64,000 nucleotides of DNA from Favolaschia claudopus (GCA_037176885.1 JAWWNJ010000039.1:1178001-1242000), one strand, 5' to 3'; shown: positions 1 to 12,014, numbered from the stretch's first letter. Translations and numbers: made by a program. The notes: generated by a model from the sequence alone, not told the origin.

Positions 1-1002
1 GTCGCCTAATTAGGATTGCTCCCGTTTGAGAGAGCAACTGAGCAAGAAATCCCCAAAAAATGTAGGACCACGATTCATTGGTGGAGTAGGCTGGAAATGC
101 ACCCTCTCCGCCGGCGGAAAAGCTGCCTACCATGATGAATGTGAATCAGCTTGAGACCAGTTGGCGCCCTGATCGTGATATCAGGAACGGCAAACTTAAC
201 GTTACCGCGGAAGTGAAATTCGCGGACGAGAGGCCGAAAAAGATGCATGAGCCAGTGATCACCGTTGTGGCATCGACAGGGTCGGGTACAGGTCGGATAC
301 GCAGGAAGGTTGGAAGAAATCAAGGCGCGAAATTTCGAAATGCGCATCTTCCCAGGTCGCGGAATTTCAGTGGTCTTGTGCGCCTTATATCCCATATTTG
401 AACGTTCAAGCCGCCTGGGAGCGTAATCCCGCCGCTCGCGGAGTTTGCCGGATGTGAGCTGACAGCTTGAAGCAGATGTTTAACACCGAGACCTACCGAT
501 GTGTTCAGGTGGGATACGCCCATGCTGAAAGAAGACCCGTATACATAGAACAAACATAGAATCCGTGTGTGAACTAGAACATTCCTATTCCAAGAGCCAC
601 GCAAGAGCCACGAGCGCGGGATGGCTGAATTCAGAGAAGGTCAAGGGCTCCAGTGACGTCATCCAAGTCTGCGCCGGAGCCTAAGAGGGAGAGATTTTGG
701 GAGAGATAGGATAACAGAGATTATACGAGTAGATAGTTGAGTGTGCGGGGAGATCCATCGAGAGCGTAAAATAAATAGAAAAAAGACAGCATGGGGCCAG
801 GGTGGAAGTGTGCAATGCATCGCAAACGCATCTAGGGTGTCGTCCGGCGGAGCAGAGGCGGGATGAGGGGAGACGAGGTCGCATCGATGATCGAGTGGGA
901 TCGGAGGCAATCGAGCAGCAGCGTGCGAGCGACGACAGTAAACCCGGCGACTCCGATGCAGTAGTTTGCGCCGAGCACACACGCCATGCCATACATCACC
1001 GG
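1..1002. other. intergenic/3' flank, no supported gene
   Basis: Short open frames occur on both strands between 75 and 604, but none gives a recognisable domain, and no chain of frame-compatible introns joins them. Positions from about 660 to 1002 are probably the 3' untranslated region of the YPD1 gene, which ends at 1003 on the minus strand. I see no repeat or RNA gene here. A gene truncated by the left window edge cannot be excluded. Confidence 0.5.
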
Positions 1003-1689
1003 TTATGTCTTCGACGCCTCGGCCGCGTCATCCTCATCGTCGAAGGGATCGTTCTGTTCCTTGAACCACTTCTTAAACCACTGTTCCGCCGCTGCGTGCT
1101 GGTCCTTGGCGGCCAGGAGCGTCGCCTTGATCTTGTCTAGAGCCTCAGTGGATGTCAACTCCTTGCCGGCAGCGCCATCGCGAAGTTCGCCGTAGTATTG
1201 CATCTTCTCGCACCCCGCCTGCACCTTGGAAATGCCCAACGCGGCGGACGAGCCCTTAAGGAAGTGGCCGAGCGAAGAAAGTTCGGGTAAGTTTTCGTCG
1301 GCCCTTTAGATCATGCATGAGCCATGCTCACTCGGAGGAGGCGGAACCACGCTTTGGCGTGATTGGGGGAGGGGAGAGAGGACGTACAGTGCTTTATCCA
1401 TGTTGCCGAACGTGGAAGTTGCCTGCAAGAAGTACGCTCCGACCATATCCTTCGAAAACTCGTGCGTCCCTTCCTCATCGAGCTCCAGGATCTGGCTGAA
1501 GATGGACATGTCGACAGGCTACTAGGATATGAGGAAAATCATCGAGGCGAGTAACAGCGGGTTCCTTGCCTCGGAATCAGTGGCGGGCTTGGCGTCGGTG
1601 GATTCAGGGGTATCCTCTTCTGTCTTTACATCTTTCTTGGGCGAAGGAGCTTCCGGAGCGGAATCCGATGTGGGCGGGTCGTCTGGCAT
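1003..1689 (-). CDS. YPD1: Ypd1-type histidine-containing phosphotransfer (HPt) protein
   Basis: This is the phosphotransfer intermediate of fungal His-Asp relays. It takes phosphate from the receiver domain of hybrid histidine kinases and passes it to the response regulators Ssk1 and Skn7. Three exons (1570-1689, 1388-1518, 1003-1303) splice to 183 residues in frame, close to the usual Ypd1 length (about 170). The Ypd1 signature FSQILELDEE lies at residues 47-56, and the HPt motif LGHFLKGSSAALG at about 95-107 carries the phospho-accepting His97 and conserved Lys100. An acidic tail follows. The start at 1689 is the first ATG of an acidic, Ser/Pro-rich leader. Intron 1 only keeps frame with a GC donor (GAG|GCAAGG at 1564-1570), so it appears to be a GC-AG intron; intron 2 is GT-AG. 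The phytochrome hybrid kinase at 20494 is a plausible upstream partner. Confidence 0.93.
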
Positions 1690-3123
1690 GGATGCGAGCC
1701 TCGATAATGCTCGCGTGCAGATGGGAAACTGCAGAAAACAAGGCGAACCCGACCAAGGAACAAGTTCGATCACATACAGCTACTTAATGTCAAATGACGT
1801 CGCGTTATGCTATAGATAACCCCAAAATAGTAAGCAAAAATAAAATAAAACAAATAGCACAGGAGAGGCGCCCTTGCAACGAATCGTACAACAAGGACCC
1901 AAGCGAACTACCAGCTACCTGAAATTTGTGCGTATATGTCCCGCAGTCCGACGCTATCGACACCTGAATAGCGCCATGTGCGTCACCGAGTGACAGAAAC
2001 GTTCGGTTCGGGTGACCGATATCAACGTAGTATTGAAGTCGTCTAAGCTACGATAGTTGGAGGCTTCGGATATTTGAGGTTACAGATAACTCCTACCACT
2101 GCAGTCATTGTCCAGAGGTTATGAGGAGTAAACGCACAGTGGCACACGAGTACTTAAGCTACTTAAGCCTAATCCGGTCGCATCTATATCGATTCAGAGG
2201 ATGAGTGAGGCGGCGGATTGCGTGCTACTTCAAGCAGAAGAGGTCAGGCATGTCCAAGGTCATGATATCGTCAGAGCCACGTCATTTTCGCGCCGATTCG
2301 TCAGTCGCTTTGTTAGAGACCAAGAGTACTCAGTATTCGTAAATTCTAGTATACCAGCCCGATTGTATGTTGCACGATCGAAGTACCAGCTCGTGCGTAG
2401 ACTTGTATAGCCTGGTGTCGGGTCGACGGCTCCGTTCCGAGGTAAACGACACAAAAATAAGAAAGCCAAGTTGAGCTCGAGTGAGAGCCTGGACCAGTCT
2501 GACAGCGCCTTGGATATGGTTGGATCCAACAGCATCCAACAGCTCGTTACAGAACTGCGGTTGGGAGTGCCAGAGTCGCCAGCAGGGGGACAGCTTTCAT
2601 AGTTCAAAACCATCAAGACAGCAACTCGAAGAAAGTGTTGATTTTGACATCGAGAAATATGGTCCAGAATACTGAGGTTCGGTCCGTAACAAGTTGATAA
2701 CGCGTTACGATGTGGCATGCCAGTGTGAAAGGAGTTCATGCAGCGAAGGAGGCGAACGTCGTACATACATACATGTCAGTGGTTTGAAGCAAAAGAGACG
2801 CGTGGTGGCGGTGCGCCATAAATATTCCGAATTTGGGACAACCGGTCCCTCCTTTCCATCATCATGCTTCTCCGAGTTCTCTGAAAATCCACCAACTCAT
2901 CTTGTTCCTTCAAGTTCATTTCCAGCCTCCGAGTCTTGTTACCACCCGATCCGTTACAAACCACGATCTGACCCCAGCGTTCGGCGTCTGCACTTATGAT
3001 TCTCAGCGTCTATTCTGGTTGAAGTTAAGATGACTTGCGCCACTTATCTTCCACCAGGCGCCTCGTGCATGCGTGCAAAGCGTGTTTCTCCCCTTTTCCA
3101 GCACATACAAACATCCTCACAAC
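1690..3123. other. intergenic region between YPD1 and FtsJ-like gene
   Basis: No convincing gene is visible. A 168-codon minus-strand frame (2260-2766) is the longest open stretch, but it has no recognisable domain, biased composition or partner exons. AT-rich direct and inverted short words near 2140-2165 (tacttaagctacttaag) are unremarkable. The region presumably holds the YPD1 promoter next to 1690 and the methyltransferase promoter before 3124. Confidence 0.45.
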
Positions 3124-4228
3124 ATGGATCACGTCGTCTCTCTAGAGCAAAGTCGTACATTGAAGAAACTGAACTTACTGCGGTACCAGGTAGCGGTGAA
3201 CTTCCACATATATATTCAGTGGCAGTAAAAATGTTGTGTGCAGAATGCTGGGCAGCCTTCTGAACAAGCGTATTTCCATTACCAGCGCAAACAGGCCGAC
3301 GCACCGGATTCGGCCCTCCAGAAGGCATGGCTAAAATCTATGTATCGCGTATTCGAAGAGATAGATGATGTCTTGTTCTGTGTGCCGGATTCCACTACCT
3401 TCAGATTTCTCGACCTTGGGTACAACAGTTTATGGATCGCATTTACACCTGAATGACTTTAGTATTCCTAGCTGCTGTCCCGGCGGTTTCTCGTCATACA
3501 TCCTCAGCAAAAATCCCACCGCGTCAGGAGTAGGAGTCTCTCTACCTGAGGAGAATGGTGGGCATGCCTGTTTACTTCAAGAAAAGGATCTCGAACGATT
3601 TGAGCTCCACTGGGCCGACTTGACGTTGTATCAACTTGGACCAGACTTCATCGACGATTCTTCATTGCAGGACATTCCATTCGCCCCGGGATTCGATCTG
3701 GTTCTTATCGATGGACACCCGTTGCGTGGTGCGAAAGGACGACCTGATGAGAATGTGTACCTCCAAGGTGACCGACTTCTGGTTTCGAGTCTTATACTCG
3801 GCCTAGCCTCAGTTGCCGTTGGCGGCACCGTCGTCCTTAAGCTGTCGAAACCAGAGCGCCTCATCACGGCTCAGCTCATATACCTCCTCGACGTGCTCTG
3901 TGCCGATGTACACACCTGGAAACCTGTTTGCATGCATGGCACACGCTCCACATTCTACGTCGTTGCGAAGGCTTTCCGTTTAGGATGTCAAGCTACGCGT
4001 TGGCCATATTTTATCTATAATCTGATGAACCTCTGGGTGCAGCTGTCTTACGGTGGTCCGACTGGCAGGGGCAGACAATTGTTGGCCACTGATTTCGACT
4101 TCATCGTGACCAATGAGACACTCAAAACAGTATATGGACCACGCTTCCTTCAGCATAGCGAGCATATCTGGAGTGTGCAGGCCAAGTGTCTCAAGGGGTG
4201 GCGAAAGGCGCAAGCGAGTGGCTTTTGA
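3124..4228 (+). CDS. FtsJ/RrmJ-fold SAM-dependent methyltransferase-like protein
   Basis: Three exons (3124-3189, 3244-3419, 3472-4228) joined by GT-AG introns give 332 residues. The second junction creates FLDLGCCPGGFSSYIL, the SAM-binding motif I of the FtsJ family (compare the usual LDLGxxPGGFS). It is followed by an acidic post-motif stretch, by DLVLIDGH (motif IV with the catalytic-type Asp) and by GGTVVLKLSKPE (the GGxxVxK motif with the expected Lys). FtsJ-type enzymes 2'-O-methylate rRNA, tRNA or mRNA caps, but the substrate of this one cannot be told. The C-terminal third is long and Trp/Tyr-rich compared with bacterial RrmJ. It may belong to a fungal-specific FtsJ group rather than the Spb1, Trm7 or Mrm2 housekeeping enzymes, whose flanking motifs I do not see. 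Confidence 0.8.
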
Positions 4229-4584
4229 AAATTCGTTTACTCGCCATCTGCAATCAGCGCCGATTCGGATGTTGTATTTGTATTGATACTTCTTGTTTCA
4301 TTGCGAATGTACTATTCAAGAGTGTACTTGTACAACTATATTTCCAATGCATTCATGGGCGAGCTTGTACAGAAATCCAAGTTCAAGTTGCATGCCGCAG
4401 CCTCGCTACCCCGAGTAAGATCAAAGTCTTGAGACTGAGTACTTCCATAATTTGTTACCGAGGACGCAATCACGACACTGGAAACCCTATACTAGCACCA
4501 CCCATTCCCGTCACAGGTCTTGATGACGATGAGACTTAAAAGCATTCCAAGTCTCACAGGCCCGAGAAATCTCTTTCTTCCAAC
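4229..4584. other. intergenic region, promoter of secreted protein gene
   Basis: There is no gene in this 356-base stretch. It contains the 3' flank of the methyltransferase and the upstream region of the secreted protein that starts at 4585. No strong TATA element or repeat is evident. Confidence 0.5.
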
Positions 4585-5456
4585 ATGTCGATGTTCAAAA
4601 GCGTTTCCCTGGTTGTTTTCGCCTTGATTGCTTTGGCTTCTGCTCGCACTCAGCTCACGGATGGAACAGCCGGAAAGGCTGTCTCAGGACCAGGTTATAC
4701 AACCATGGGGGCGCTCCAGTGGCAGTCCAGTGGTCAGGCGTCATCCATTTCCTGGCCCGTTGAAAGTAACCCTTTGTTAGGTATTCTCTGGGATGGCTGC
4801 AGCGGTTCGGCAGCCCACCCAATTGACATCAGCACATGCTTTGCATTGCAGTTGTCGGCAGACCCAGCAAAAGATCTTCAGGACCCCAAAAGCGATTCTC
4901 CACGACAGCGCATCGAGTTTCTGACGAGAGGCGCCGCGGATGGAACGTCCTGGCAATATCAGTGGAAATATTACCTGTCGAGCCAAACGGGAACAACCAA
5001 CCACTTTTTCCATCTTATGCAAATCCTCACACGTGGAGGAAGTGTGGGTCCCGTCATAACCCTTGACGCAGTGGCAGGAAAGGTTTCGATACAGGATATA
5101 GTGCGCGGTTGCCCGAGCAATGGCTGCCCGTCCATTCCACTCAAAAGCTTCACGGACAAGACGACGATTCACAGCATGACTGTGAAATACGGTCCCCAGG
5201 GTTCGGTGAAGTACACAGTGAAAGATGCCGCCACGGGGAAAACTTTGTTGACATACTCTGCAACGGGCTCGATGGGCAGCGAATCAACTTCGTTAGTCGT
5301 TGTTTTGCTTCTGGACGTTTTTTTCTGCGCTGATCAATGCGGATTTGGTGTTTCAGATTGAAATTCGGAATGTATCGGCTGGCGGTGTCGGGTATGACTG
5401 CAGCCAGGTCAGTGAGACATGCCTTGAATCAACGCATTGGCTCAGAAACGATGTAG
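4585..5456 (+). CDS. secreted polysaccharide-lyase-like (jelly-roll) protein
   Basis: Two exons (4585-5291 and 5357-5456) splice in frame to 268 residues. The first about 20 residues (MSMFKSVSLVVFALIALASA) form a clear signal peptide, so the product should be secreted. The mature part is about 240 residues, rich in Ser, Thr and Gly, with two pairs of Cys (WDGCSG with ISTCF; GCPSNGCP). The segments NHFFHLMQI and, after the splice, LKFGMYRLAVSG resemble the HFFHxxQI and KxGxYR strands of alginate/glucuronan lyases with a concanavalin-like jelly roll (PL7/PL20 type). That is a motif-level resemblance only. The enzyme could act on fungal or plant acidic polysaccharide; an unrelated secreted lectin-like fold remains possible. 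Confidence 0.6.
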
Positions 5457-5564
5457 CGCGGCCGTTGGAGATTTTTCTTATAAGCAGCTTTGAGCCTCCA
5501 CGAAGCGTATCCTGCATATCCGACGTGACTAATAAGATAGATGAGCCTGAATCAGTATTGGATA

Positions 5565-6180
5565 CTACAATTTCGACCGTATCTGTTTTGCCAAAATTTC
5601 GCCATCCTCTTCTTCGAGCTCAGTCCGACCCTCAAATTCTCGTTGATGCATTTCTTTCATTGTGAGAGGTTCGGTATAATTTTCGGCATGGGTTGAGCGT
5701 TGATTGAACGTCGGAGCGGGGATGATATGATAGTGGACGTGGGGAACCGCTTGAGCGTACTCTTGATTACATACGACGTTGAGGGCGGTATTGTCAAGTG
5801 CTGATAAGTCTATGAATCCAACCACAAGCCATTCAATTTCAAGCGCACCTTTCGTGAGCGCATGAGCAACTTTGGTTACTGCCATTCCAACCGCGGAAGC
5901 ATATTCTTCAGGAAGCTCAGACAAACGGGAAAAGTGTGCCTTCGGAATTACAAGTGTGTGCCCCCTTCTTAGGGGCAGGATATCTACGGCAATGTTAAGA
6001 GGATAGTCAGACAGTAGTTACAGTAGAATGCAGACCGAGAATGGCGATGACCGAGTCGTTCTCGAAGACCCGAGTGCCCGGAATTTCGTTCTTGATAATT
6101 CGACAGAAGGTGCAGTCAGGCTGACAATTCCAGCTTGACGGGGCACGGTTCTCGTGAGCCTGGATGAGAAAGGAGGTCAT
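5565..6180 (-). CDS. HIT-family nucleotide hydrolase/transferase
   Basis: HIT proteins cleave nucleoside phosphoramidates or dinucleotides through a His-x-His-x-His active site. Exons separated by introns of 52 and 48 nt splice to 171 residues, and the length adds up exactly. The N-terminal DCTFCRIIKNEIPGTRVFEN (residues 22-41) is the typical HIT entry with its CxxC-type pair. RRGHTLVIPKAHF follows at about 54-66. The catalytic triad is PHVHYHIIP with His114, His116 and His118. Exon junctions rebuild the usual TKALDNTALNVVCNQ stretch. The chosen start is the first in-frame ATG at 6180. The family includes Hnt1 and aprataxin-like enzymes; the size and single domain fit a small Hnt-type hydrolase. 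It is transcribed divergently from the Dpb3-type gene, 149 bp away. Confidence 0.88.
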
Positions 6181-6329
6181 GAAGTGCAGAGTCGGCGTCC
6201 CAGTCGAACTTTTGAGCAAAACTGCTGATTTGCGTGGTGGTTTACTCTAAGTTAGGTGTCACGTTGTCACATCCCGTGCCACGCGTTGTACCAATGTCAC
6301 ACCCCACTCTTTCCTGATCTCCCAGCACT
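6181..6329. promoter_or_regulatory. short divergent promoter region (HIT / Dpb3-type gene)
   Basis: The two start codons at 6180 (minus) and 6330 (plus) are separated by only 149 bases, so both 5' untranslated regions and promoters must fit here. The word gtcac recurs near 6258, 6267 and 6296. No TATA box is seen. This is inference from spacing only. Confidence 0.4.
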
Positions 6330-7125
6330 ATGGACGTGGATACACCACGGATAGAGCCAGCCGCCGAATCCAGTAGCGCGCAGGCAACAACGCCAGTTGT
6401 GGTGGAAGGCAGTCCAACTATAAACGTGGTCGAAGTCAATCCTGTCGCACTCGCCACCCCCGAGGTAGACACAAACGCGCCGAAAAAGAAGAGAGAGAAG
6501 CGGGAGCCGCCCAAAGTTGAGCGGCCACCTGGCAAAACTTTGCTCCCCATCTCCAAAGTGCAGCATATCATAAAAGCGGACAAGGTTTGTGCGTTTCCGC
6601 GTGCAAATAATTCGAGCCAACAACTGTTGTATGTAGGATATCGCTATCGTCGCACGAGAGGCCACGTTTCTCATATGTTGCGCTACTGAGGAGTTTATCA
6701 AACGATTCGGGGAGGCGGCTATGGCTCTAGCGGAGCGAGATAAACGGACAACAGTGCAGTACAAGGACATGGGTGAGTCGAAGTTCGAAACAACGCGTGC
6801 CCGTTTCAAACAGGTTCTCCGTATAGCTACCGTCGTACGCAAAGCAGACGAATTCTTGTTCTTGGAAGGTGCGTTTCTTTGTTGGTCAAGCTTCGTCTTT
6901 GCGTTCCAACTTTTCCATTCAGAAATTATTCCATGGACCCTCACTGAAGCTCCTGCTAAACGGAAAGTCAAGGCTTCGAATACACCTGCGGGCGGAGCGA
7001 CTATGTTGGACCAATTTGTGCTAAAAGCGAATGATGTCGCTGGTGGTGAAGACCCAGGAATAATCGTCAATGAAGATGGCACAATGCAAGGTGGAGACAG
7101 CGAAATGGCAGAAGATTTCGCGTAG
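6330..7125 (+). CDS. Dpb3/CHRAC-type histone-fold protein (DNA polymerase epsilon or chromatin-remodeller subunit)
   Basis: Four exons (6330-6584, 6637-6772, 6827-6868, 6923-7125) splice in frame to 211 residues. The histone fold of the CBF/NF-Y type spans roughly residues 78-145. LLPISKVQHIIKADK leads into DIAIVAREATFLI across the first intron, then EEFIKRFGEAAMALAERD, then YKDMATVVRKADEFLFLEE built by two junctions. This pattern matches the Dpb3/POLE4/CHRAC-15 group, which pairs with a Dpb4-like partner in DNA polymerase epsilon or in ISWI-type remodellers. The N-terminus is acidic with a basic patch (KKKREKREPPK) that could be a nuclear signal, and the tail is acidic and disordered. Choosing between Dpb3 and a CHRAC role needs phylogeny. 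Confidence 0.85.
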
Positions 7126-7381
7126 ATTGCCATGGGGTGTGATTGGAGTCAGAAAATGTACCTGTAACTGTACTCATATCATCTTGTATTACTGGAACTT
7201 GTCTTTCTTATAATCTTACCGCTAACTTGAAGTACCTCTCTCAAACCTCTCTTAAAGCTTTGGCCGGACTCGGAGTTTCGGACTGAGGGCCCGAACTCCT
7301 GCCGCGGCACTCTCACTGGTAGCTCAGTAAGCGCTTCGAGTTCGGCACGGACGAGCTTGCTCCCAACCATCGTCCTCGACG

Positions 7382-10300
7382 ATGAAGATTGTGTCAACCT
7401 TCCATCGACCATCGTCTGTCTTGTGTTCCGTCAAATGCACTCTCACTTCTCCCAACCTTGAACACCTCGTCGTTGCCAAACTCGACGGACTCGAGATCTA
7501 CTCGGTTCAACCAGAAGGACTCAAGCAGGAGTGTAGATGGACCGTCTGGGGGAATATTCTGTCGGTCAAAGCCGTGCCAACCTTTGCATGTATCTCCCTT
7601 TGTGTGCTATTGATTTTCTTGCTAATTCTACTCTAGGAATCGTCTCGCTCAAACCTAATCGTAATGCTCGACCATCCAGAACCAGAGCTCGTCTTTCTCA
7701 CGTATACTCAAAATGACGCTGGGGGCATATTAACCACCACGAAACGTCTCAGATTGTTTGAAAGTAATCATAATCAACGACCAGCTGAGTTCTTCAATGA
7801 TATTCTCGTGCATCCGGACGGCAAGATTGCTCTGGTGAGCTGCTATACCGGCAAGCTCAAGCTGGTCGCTCTAGACAAGGGCAACTACAAAGCGGATTGC
7901 GATGCTTCGTGCGTCCAGTTCTCCCTTATCGCCGGCGTATTTTAACAGGGACCTAGCATAATGGATTTTGTAATCCTTTCCGTTGCATTTCTGCCGTCCC
8001 CACACGAATGCGCAATTGCAATTCTACACTATGACCACGCGCGTCGCGTGCGCTTGCATGCCAGAACCATCGTTCAGGATGGTGATTTGTACGACATATC
8101 GTACGAATTGTCCACGGTCTTGCATCCAACGCCCATCTCGTCCAATACTTTTCCTCTTCCCGACGAATGCACTCCCAAGTTGATTCCCGTCCCATGTCCG
8201 CGAGATGCGATGAATGTCGACACCAATGACGAGAGCGAGACATTTATCGGTGGAGTGCTACTCATAGGCGGCACCCGTATCCTTCTTTTCGAAGTCTTAT
8301 CTGCTCACGGACAAGCGAAGCAGAAGAACAAACGCAGGAAACTGGAACAGAAAAAAGGTTCCGGAAACCAACAGGAGATAGACGCAGCTAGACAAAAACA
8401 ACGAGAACGCGACACAAAGAAACGAAAGCCGAAAGCCGCTGTTGACTGGCCATGGAGCGAAGTCTCTGCGTAACGCTTTGTGGCTTTTCTTGAGGCGACC
8501 GTTACTGACTTTTCGTAGATGGTGCGCCATCGACGGCGAACCCTTTCGGTATCTCATCGGTGACACGTTCGGCCGCCTTTCCATGATGTCTCTTCATGAT
8601 GTGCCGACCAATGGGTTGGTTCTCATACCGCTCGGGGAAGTAAGAACGTTTTCTCGAGCAAAGGGCCATCCACTGACTTCGTCAATCAGACCTCCCCACC
8701 AACAACTCTGAGCTATTTGACAAACCAAATCCTGTTTGTTGGTTCCCATGCAGGCGACTCACAGCTTGTGAAAATAAGCCCCACCCCGGTAGAGTTAGAC
8801 GAGTCCTCAACGTTGCCCGTACCTTCAGAAATCAAAACCATACCCGCTTCGCGTCTTGTTCCCCCTACTGTAAAGGGGAAAGGGAAGGATGAATATACTG
8901 AGCCACTTCGGGACTGTGTTTTGGAATCCAAGGGCTCGTATCTCCGAGTCATCGAGACTTTCAAGAACGTCGCCCCCATACATGATGCGGTTGTTGTGGA
9001 CACAGACAATAGCGGTCATGTAAGCGATCTTCGTTACTTCAGAGACTACTCTGAACTATTACTTACAGCGTCAAATTGTAACGTGTTCTGGGGGACAAAA
9101 TACCGGATCGATACATGTAATGCGCAAGGGGGCTGACTTCCAACACTCTGCCATTATTTCCGGAATGCCACACACTACTACCATGTTCCCTCTTAGGCCC
9201 ACTTTCGCAGCCGAGTGAGTGGCTACTCGTCGTCACGGCCCACTATTCAATTTCTAGTATAGAGAGGATACTCACATTCTGATCTCCACCGCTAACGAGA
9301 CAGCAATATTTGAACTGACAGGCAGCACCTTACGGGTAACATCTGAACCCAGGCCTGGCCGGACTCTAGTTGCACGAAATATAAAACGCAAGGTTGTGAT
9401 TCCCCAGAAGAAGAGGGCGGCCACGGTTCTGGAGCCTCGGTCGGAACGCTTCGAAGACTCGGCGCTGGTGGTCCAAGTGACATCCGACGGTGTCCGCCTT
9501 CTGCAAGATGAGATGGGTTTGGGGGCATTTACTTCAGTCTCAAGCTACACAACCGACGGGGAAGTGGTTGCTGCAGACATCAACGCCACCCAGGTGGTGT
9601 TCGCGACGAGCACAGGAAAGCTTGTCTGCCTCGAAGTCAGCCAAGGAAATACCTTCACTGTCAAATCTGAAATCTCCGGCCCCTACAACGTCTCAGCACT
9701 GTCATGCACACCTCCGGATCCTAGTAGCAAGGAAGCGGCGCCATTTGTGGTGGTAGCCTATTGGAAATCAAACGAGATAGAAATTTTTCAAACAGCGGAA
9801 AGTCACTTTGTTTCGGTTTTCAAGCGCGAGGCGTCTCTTCATGCTGTCGTCCGCAGCCTCTTACCGTATGACTTTGGAACTGCGGGCGATCCACATCCAT
9901 ATTTGCTCGCAGGGTTCGGAGACGGGTCTTTTGCGTCTTTCGCTTGGAATGAGCAGTCAAGGCGATTGGACGATGAGCCAAATCTGACGTCTCTAGGCAA
10001 GCTTCCAGTCCACTTCACTCCATGTCGGGTGAAAGGGAAGGAAGTTCTTTTTGCTGCCGGAAGTCGGGCTATGGTTCTTACTTGGCAAAGAGACAGCATC
10101 CATCATGCTCCCGTCATCCTCAAGGCGAGTTATAGTGATTCGATCTTAGCTCGATTTCTTACCTTGTCTCATAGGAAATGATGGCGGCCGCACATCTCAA
10201 CGCCAAGGACTATCCATCTTCTCTCCTTCTAGCTGACGATTCCGCACTCTTCATCGGTCAAGTTGGAAATGTTGATGAGATGCACATACGTTCGGTATGA

Positions 10301-11735
10301 TCGATCCTCTTGTCCCGACCAACGTTTGAATCAGCTTCGCAGATACCACTTGGTCTCGACGTTCCCCAACGCATAGTCTATGAGCCATCTCTCAGAGTCT
10401 TTGGAGTTGTATGTACGCGCCGAGAACCTGCCAGAGTTGGGTCAATGGAGCCATCTCCCCGGAGTTCATTCCGACTTTTGGACGATACTGCTTTCAACCG
10501 TATGTCTACTACTCGAATAAACGACAGAGTTTCACATTTCACAGATCTAAGCCAGTATACATGCGATGCGGATGAAGAAATTCTCTGTGTCTCGACGTTC
10601 CAGCCTGGATTGGACGATGAGCCCAGCACCTTCTTCTGCCTCGGGACGTGTATACTACAGGACGACGAAAATGAGCCTAGAAAAGGCCGCCTCCTCGTTT
10701 TATCTCCTCATCAGCGGAGAACGCAATATGCGTCTACGAGCGTCGAGCTTTCATTGTCTGCGTCTGTTGACGTGGATGGCTGCGTATATTCCATCACCGT
10801 CATGAAGGAACTCGTTGCAATCGGGGTAAATTCGTCGGTGCGTTTCATTCTGGGCATACATACAATCTCACCAAGTGTTGTGACCGAATCCTCAGGTGAT
10901 GCTCTTCCGCTTGGATCTGGACAAGGAAACCAACCAATGCAAGCTCCATAATGTGTCAAAAATAAACGTCAACTACTTTGCTACTAGTTTGGCTGCATAC
11001 GGGAACAGATTGGTGGTCGGGGACCAGATCGCGTCGGTTTCTCTACTCGAGGTGACCGATGACTGGAAGATTCGGACCTTGGGCCGGGATCTGTCACCAT
11101 TGTCTCCAGTGTGCGTGCAGGCTCTCAACAGCAAGCACATTATAGCCGCCAACGACACTCTGAACCTATTGTCCTTTACTTTGGACGAGGGAAATCGGAA
11201 ATTAGATCGCGACGGCTTCTATCAGCAGTCGGATTACATCACCAAGTTTGTACCAGGTAAAAACAATTGCTGACAACACGTTCGTCACGATTTATCGTTT
11301 GGCAGGGTCAATCACTTCCCCGGACGCAGGGAGCAAGCTGGAACCTATCCAATTATTTTTCGCATCGTCCGGACGTATTGGAATTATCGTCGATATCGCC
11401 GATCGGGACCTCGGCTTAGAGTTGACGGGATTACAGCGCAACATGGCCAACACTTTAGAAAATGGCATAGATCACACAACGTCAGTCTTGTTTTTCTAGC
11501 AGGCCTGGTTCGAGCTAACTCTAGGTCAGTTTCCGTACCCCTCAGTCGACAGCAAGGCGGCGTGTCGTTGAAACGGCTTACGGTTTCCTAGACGGCGACT
11601 TTTTGGAGCGCCTCCTTACGACCTCGCCTGCGCAACTCACCAAAATTGTCGAAGGCACAAACGAGCACGAGCATTTAAAACGGTCAGGACAGGAACTCCA
11701 GCACCTTCTCAAGGCTCTCCAGGCGCTGCATTGAC
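7382..11735 (+). CDS. DDB1: DDB1-family WD-repeat (beta-propeller) protein
   Basis: DDB1 is the adaptor of Cul4-RING ubiquitin ligases and part of the UV-damage-binding complex in the nucleus. The product has about 1,150-1,200 residues in about ten exons, the right size for DDB1. The start (MKIVSTFHRPSSVL) and LVVAKLDGLEIYSV match the first propeller blade. LDHPEPELVFLTY, WCAIDGEPFRYLIGDTFGRL and ILFVGSHAGDSQLVKI are hallmark DDB1 segments, the last two assembled by splicing at 8474-8518 and 8641-8690. The C-terminal block AYGFLDGDFLERLL and a terminal leucine helix match the usual DDB1 end. A Lys/Arg-rich insert lies near 8320-8440. The first intron, ending at 7636, needs a non-standard donor (possibly GC) to keep frame. 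It is a better match to DDB1 than to the related CPSF-A or Rse1 propellers. Confidence 0.9.
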
Positions 11736-12014
11736 GAATTTCCTATTGATGAGAGGAAAGAGTCCTGACAGATACAGACTGTACAAGATGCAAAAGAAAC
11801 AAACACCATGTACTACTTCTTCACTGTAAAATTATGTTCATGAACCATCTATGCTAATGTATGCGGAGCGAGGGGGATGTTGCGGGGTCATAAGAAAGGT
11901 CGTAAAGTATTCGTAACGAGGGTATGTATGATGAGAATGGATCTCTGGAATTTGCATGCGCAACGGAGGGCGCACTATAATGATATAGAGCAGGGGAGCG
12001 GCAGCGCAGCAGGC

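Noticed and set aside
2260..2766. 168-codon minus-strand open frame as a gene
   Set aside because: No domain, no supporting introns and no partner exons; left as intergenic.
3365..4228. 287-codon frame from 3365 as the complete methyltransferase
   Set aside because: The first part reads through an intron; splicing at 3420-3471 restores the FtsJ SAM motif and an upstream ATG exon.
5565..6219. HIT protein start at 6219
   Set aside because: The codon there is TTG; the first true in-frame ATG is at 6180 and gives the expected N-terminus.
6297..7133. 278-codon minus-strand open frame
   Set aside because: It lies antisense to the Dpb3-type gene, whose exons splice in frame into a clear histone fold; the antisense frame shows no domain.
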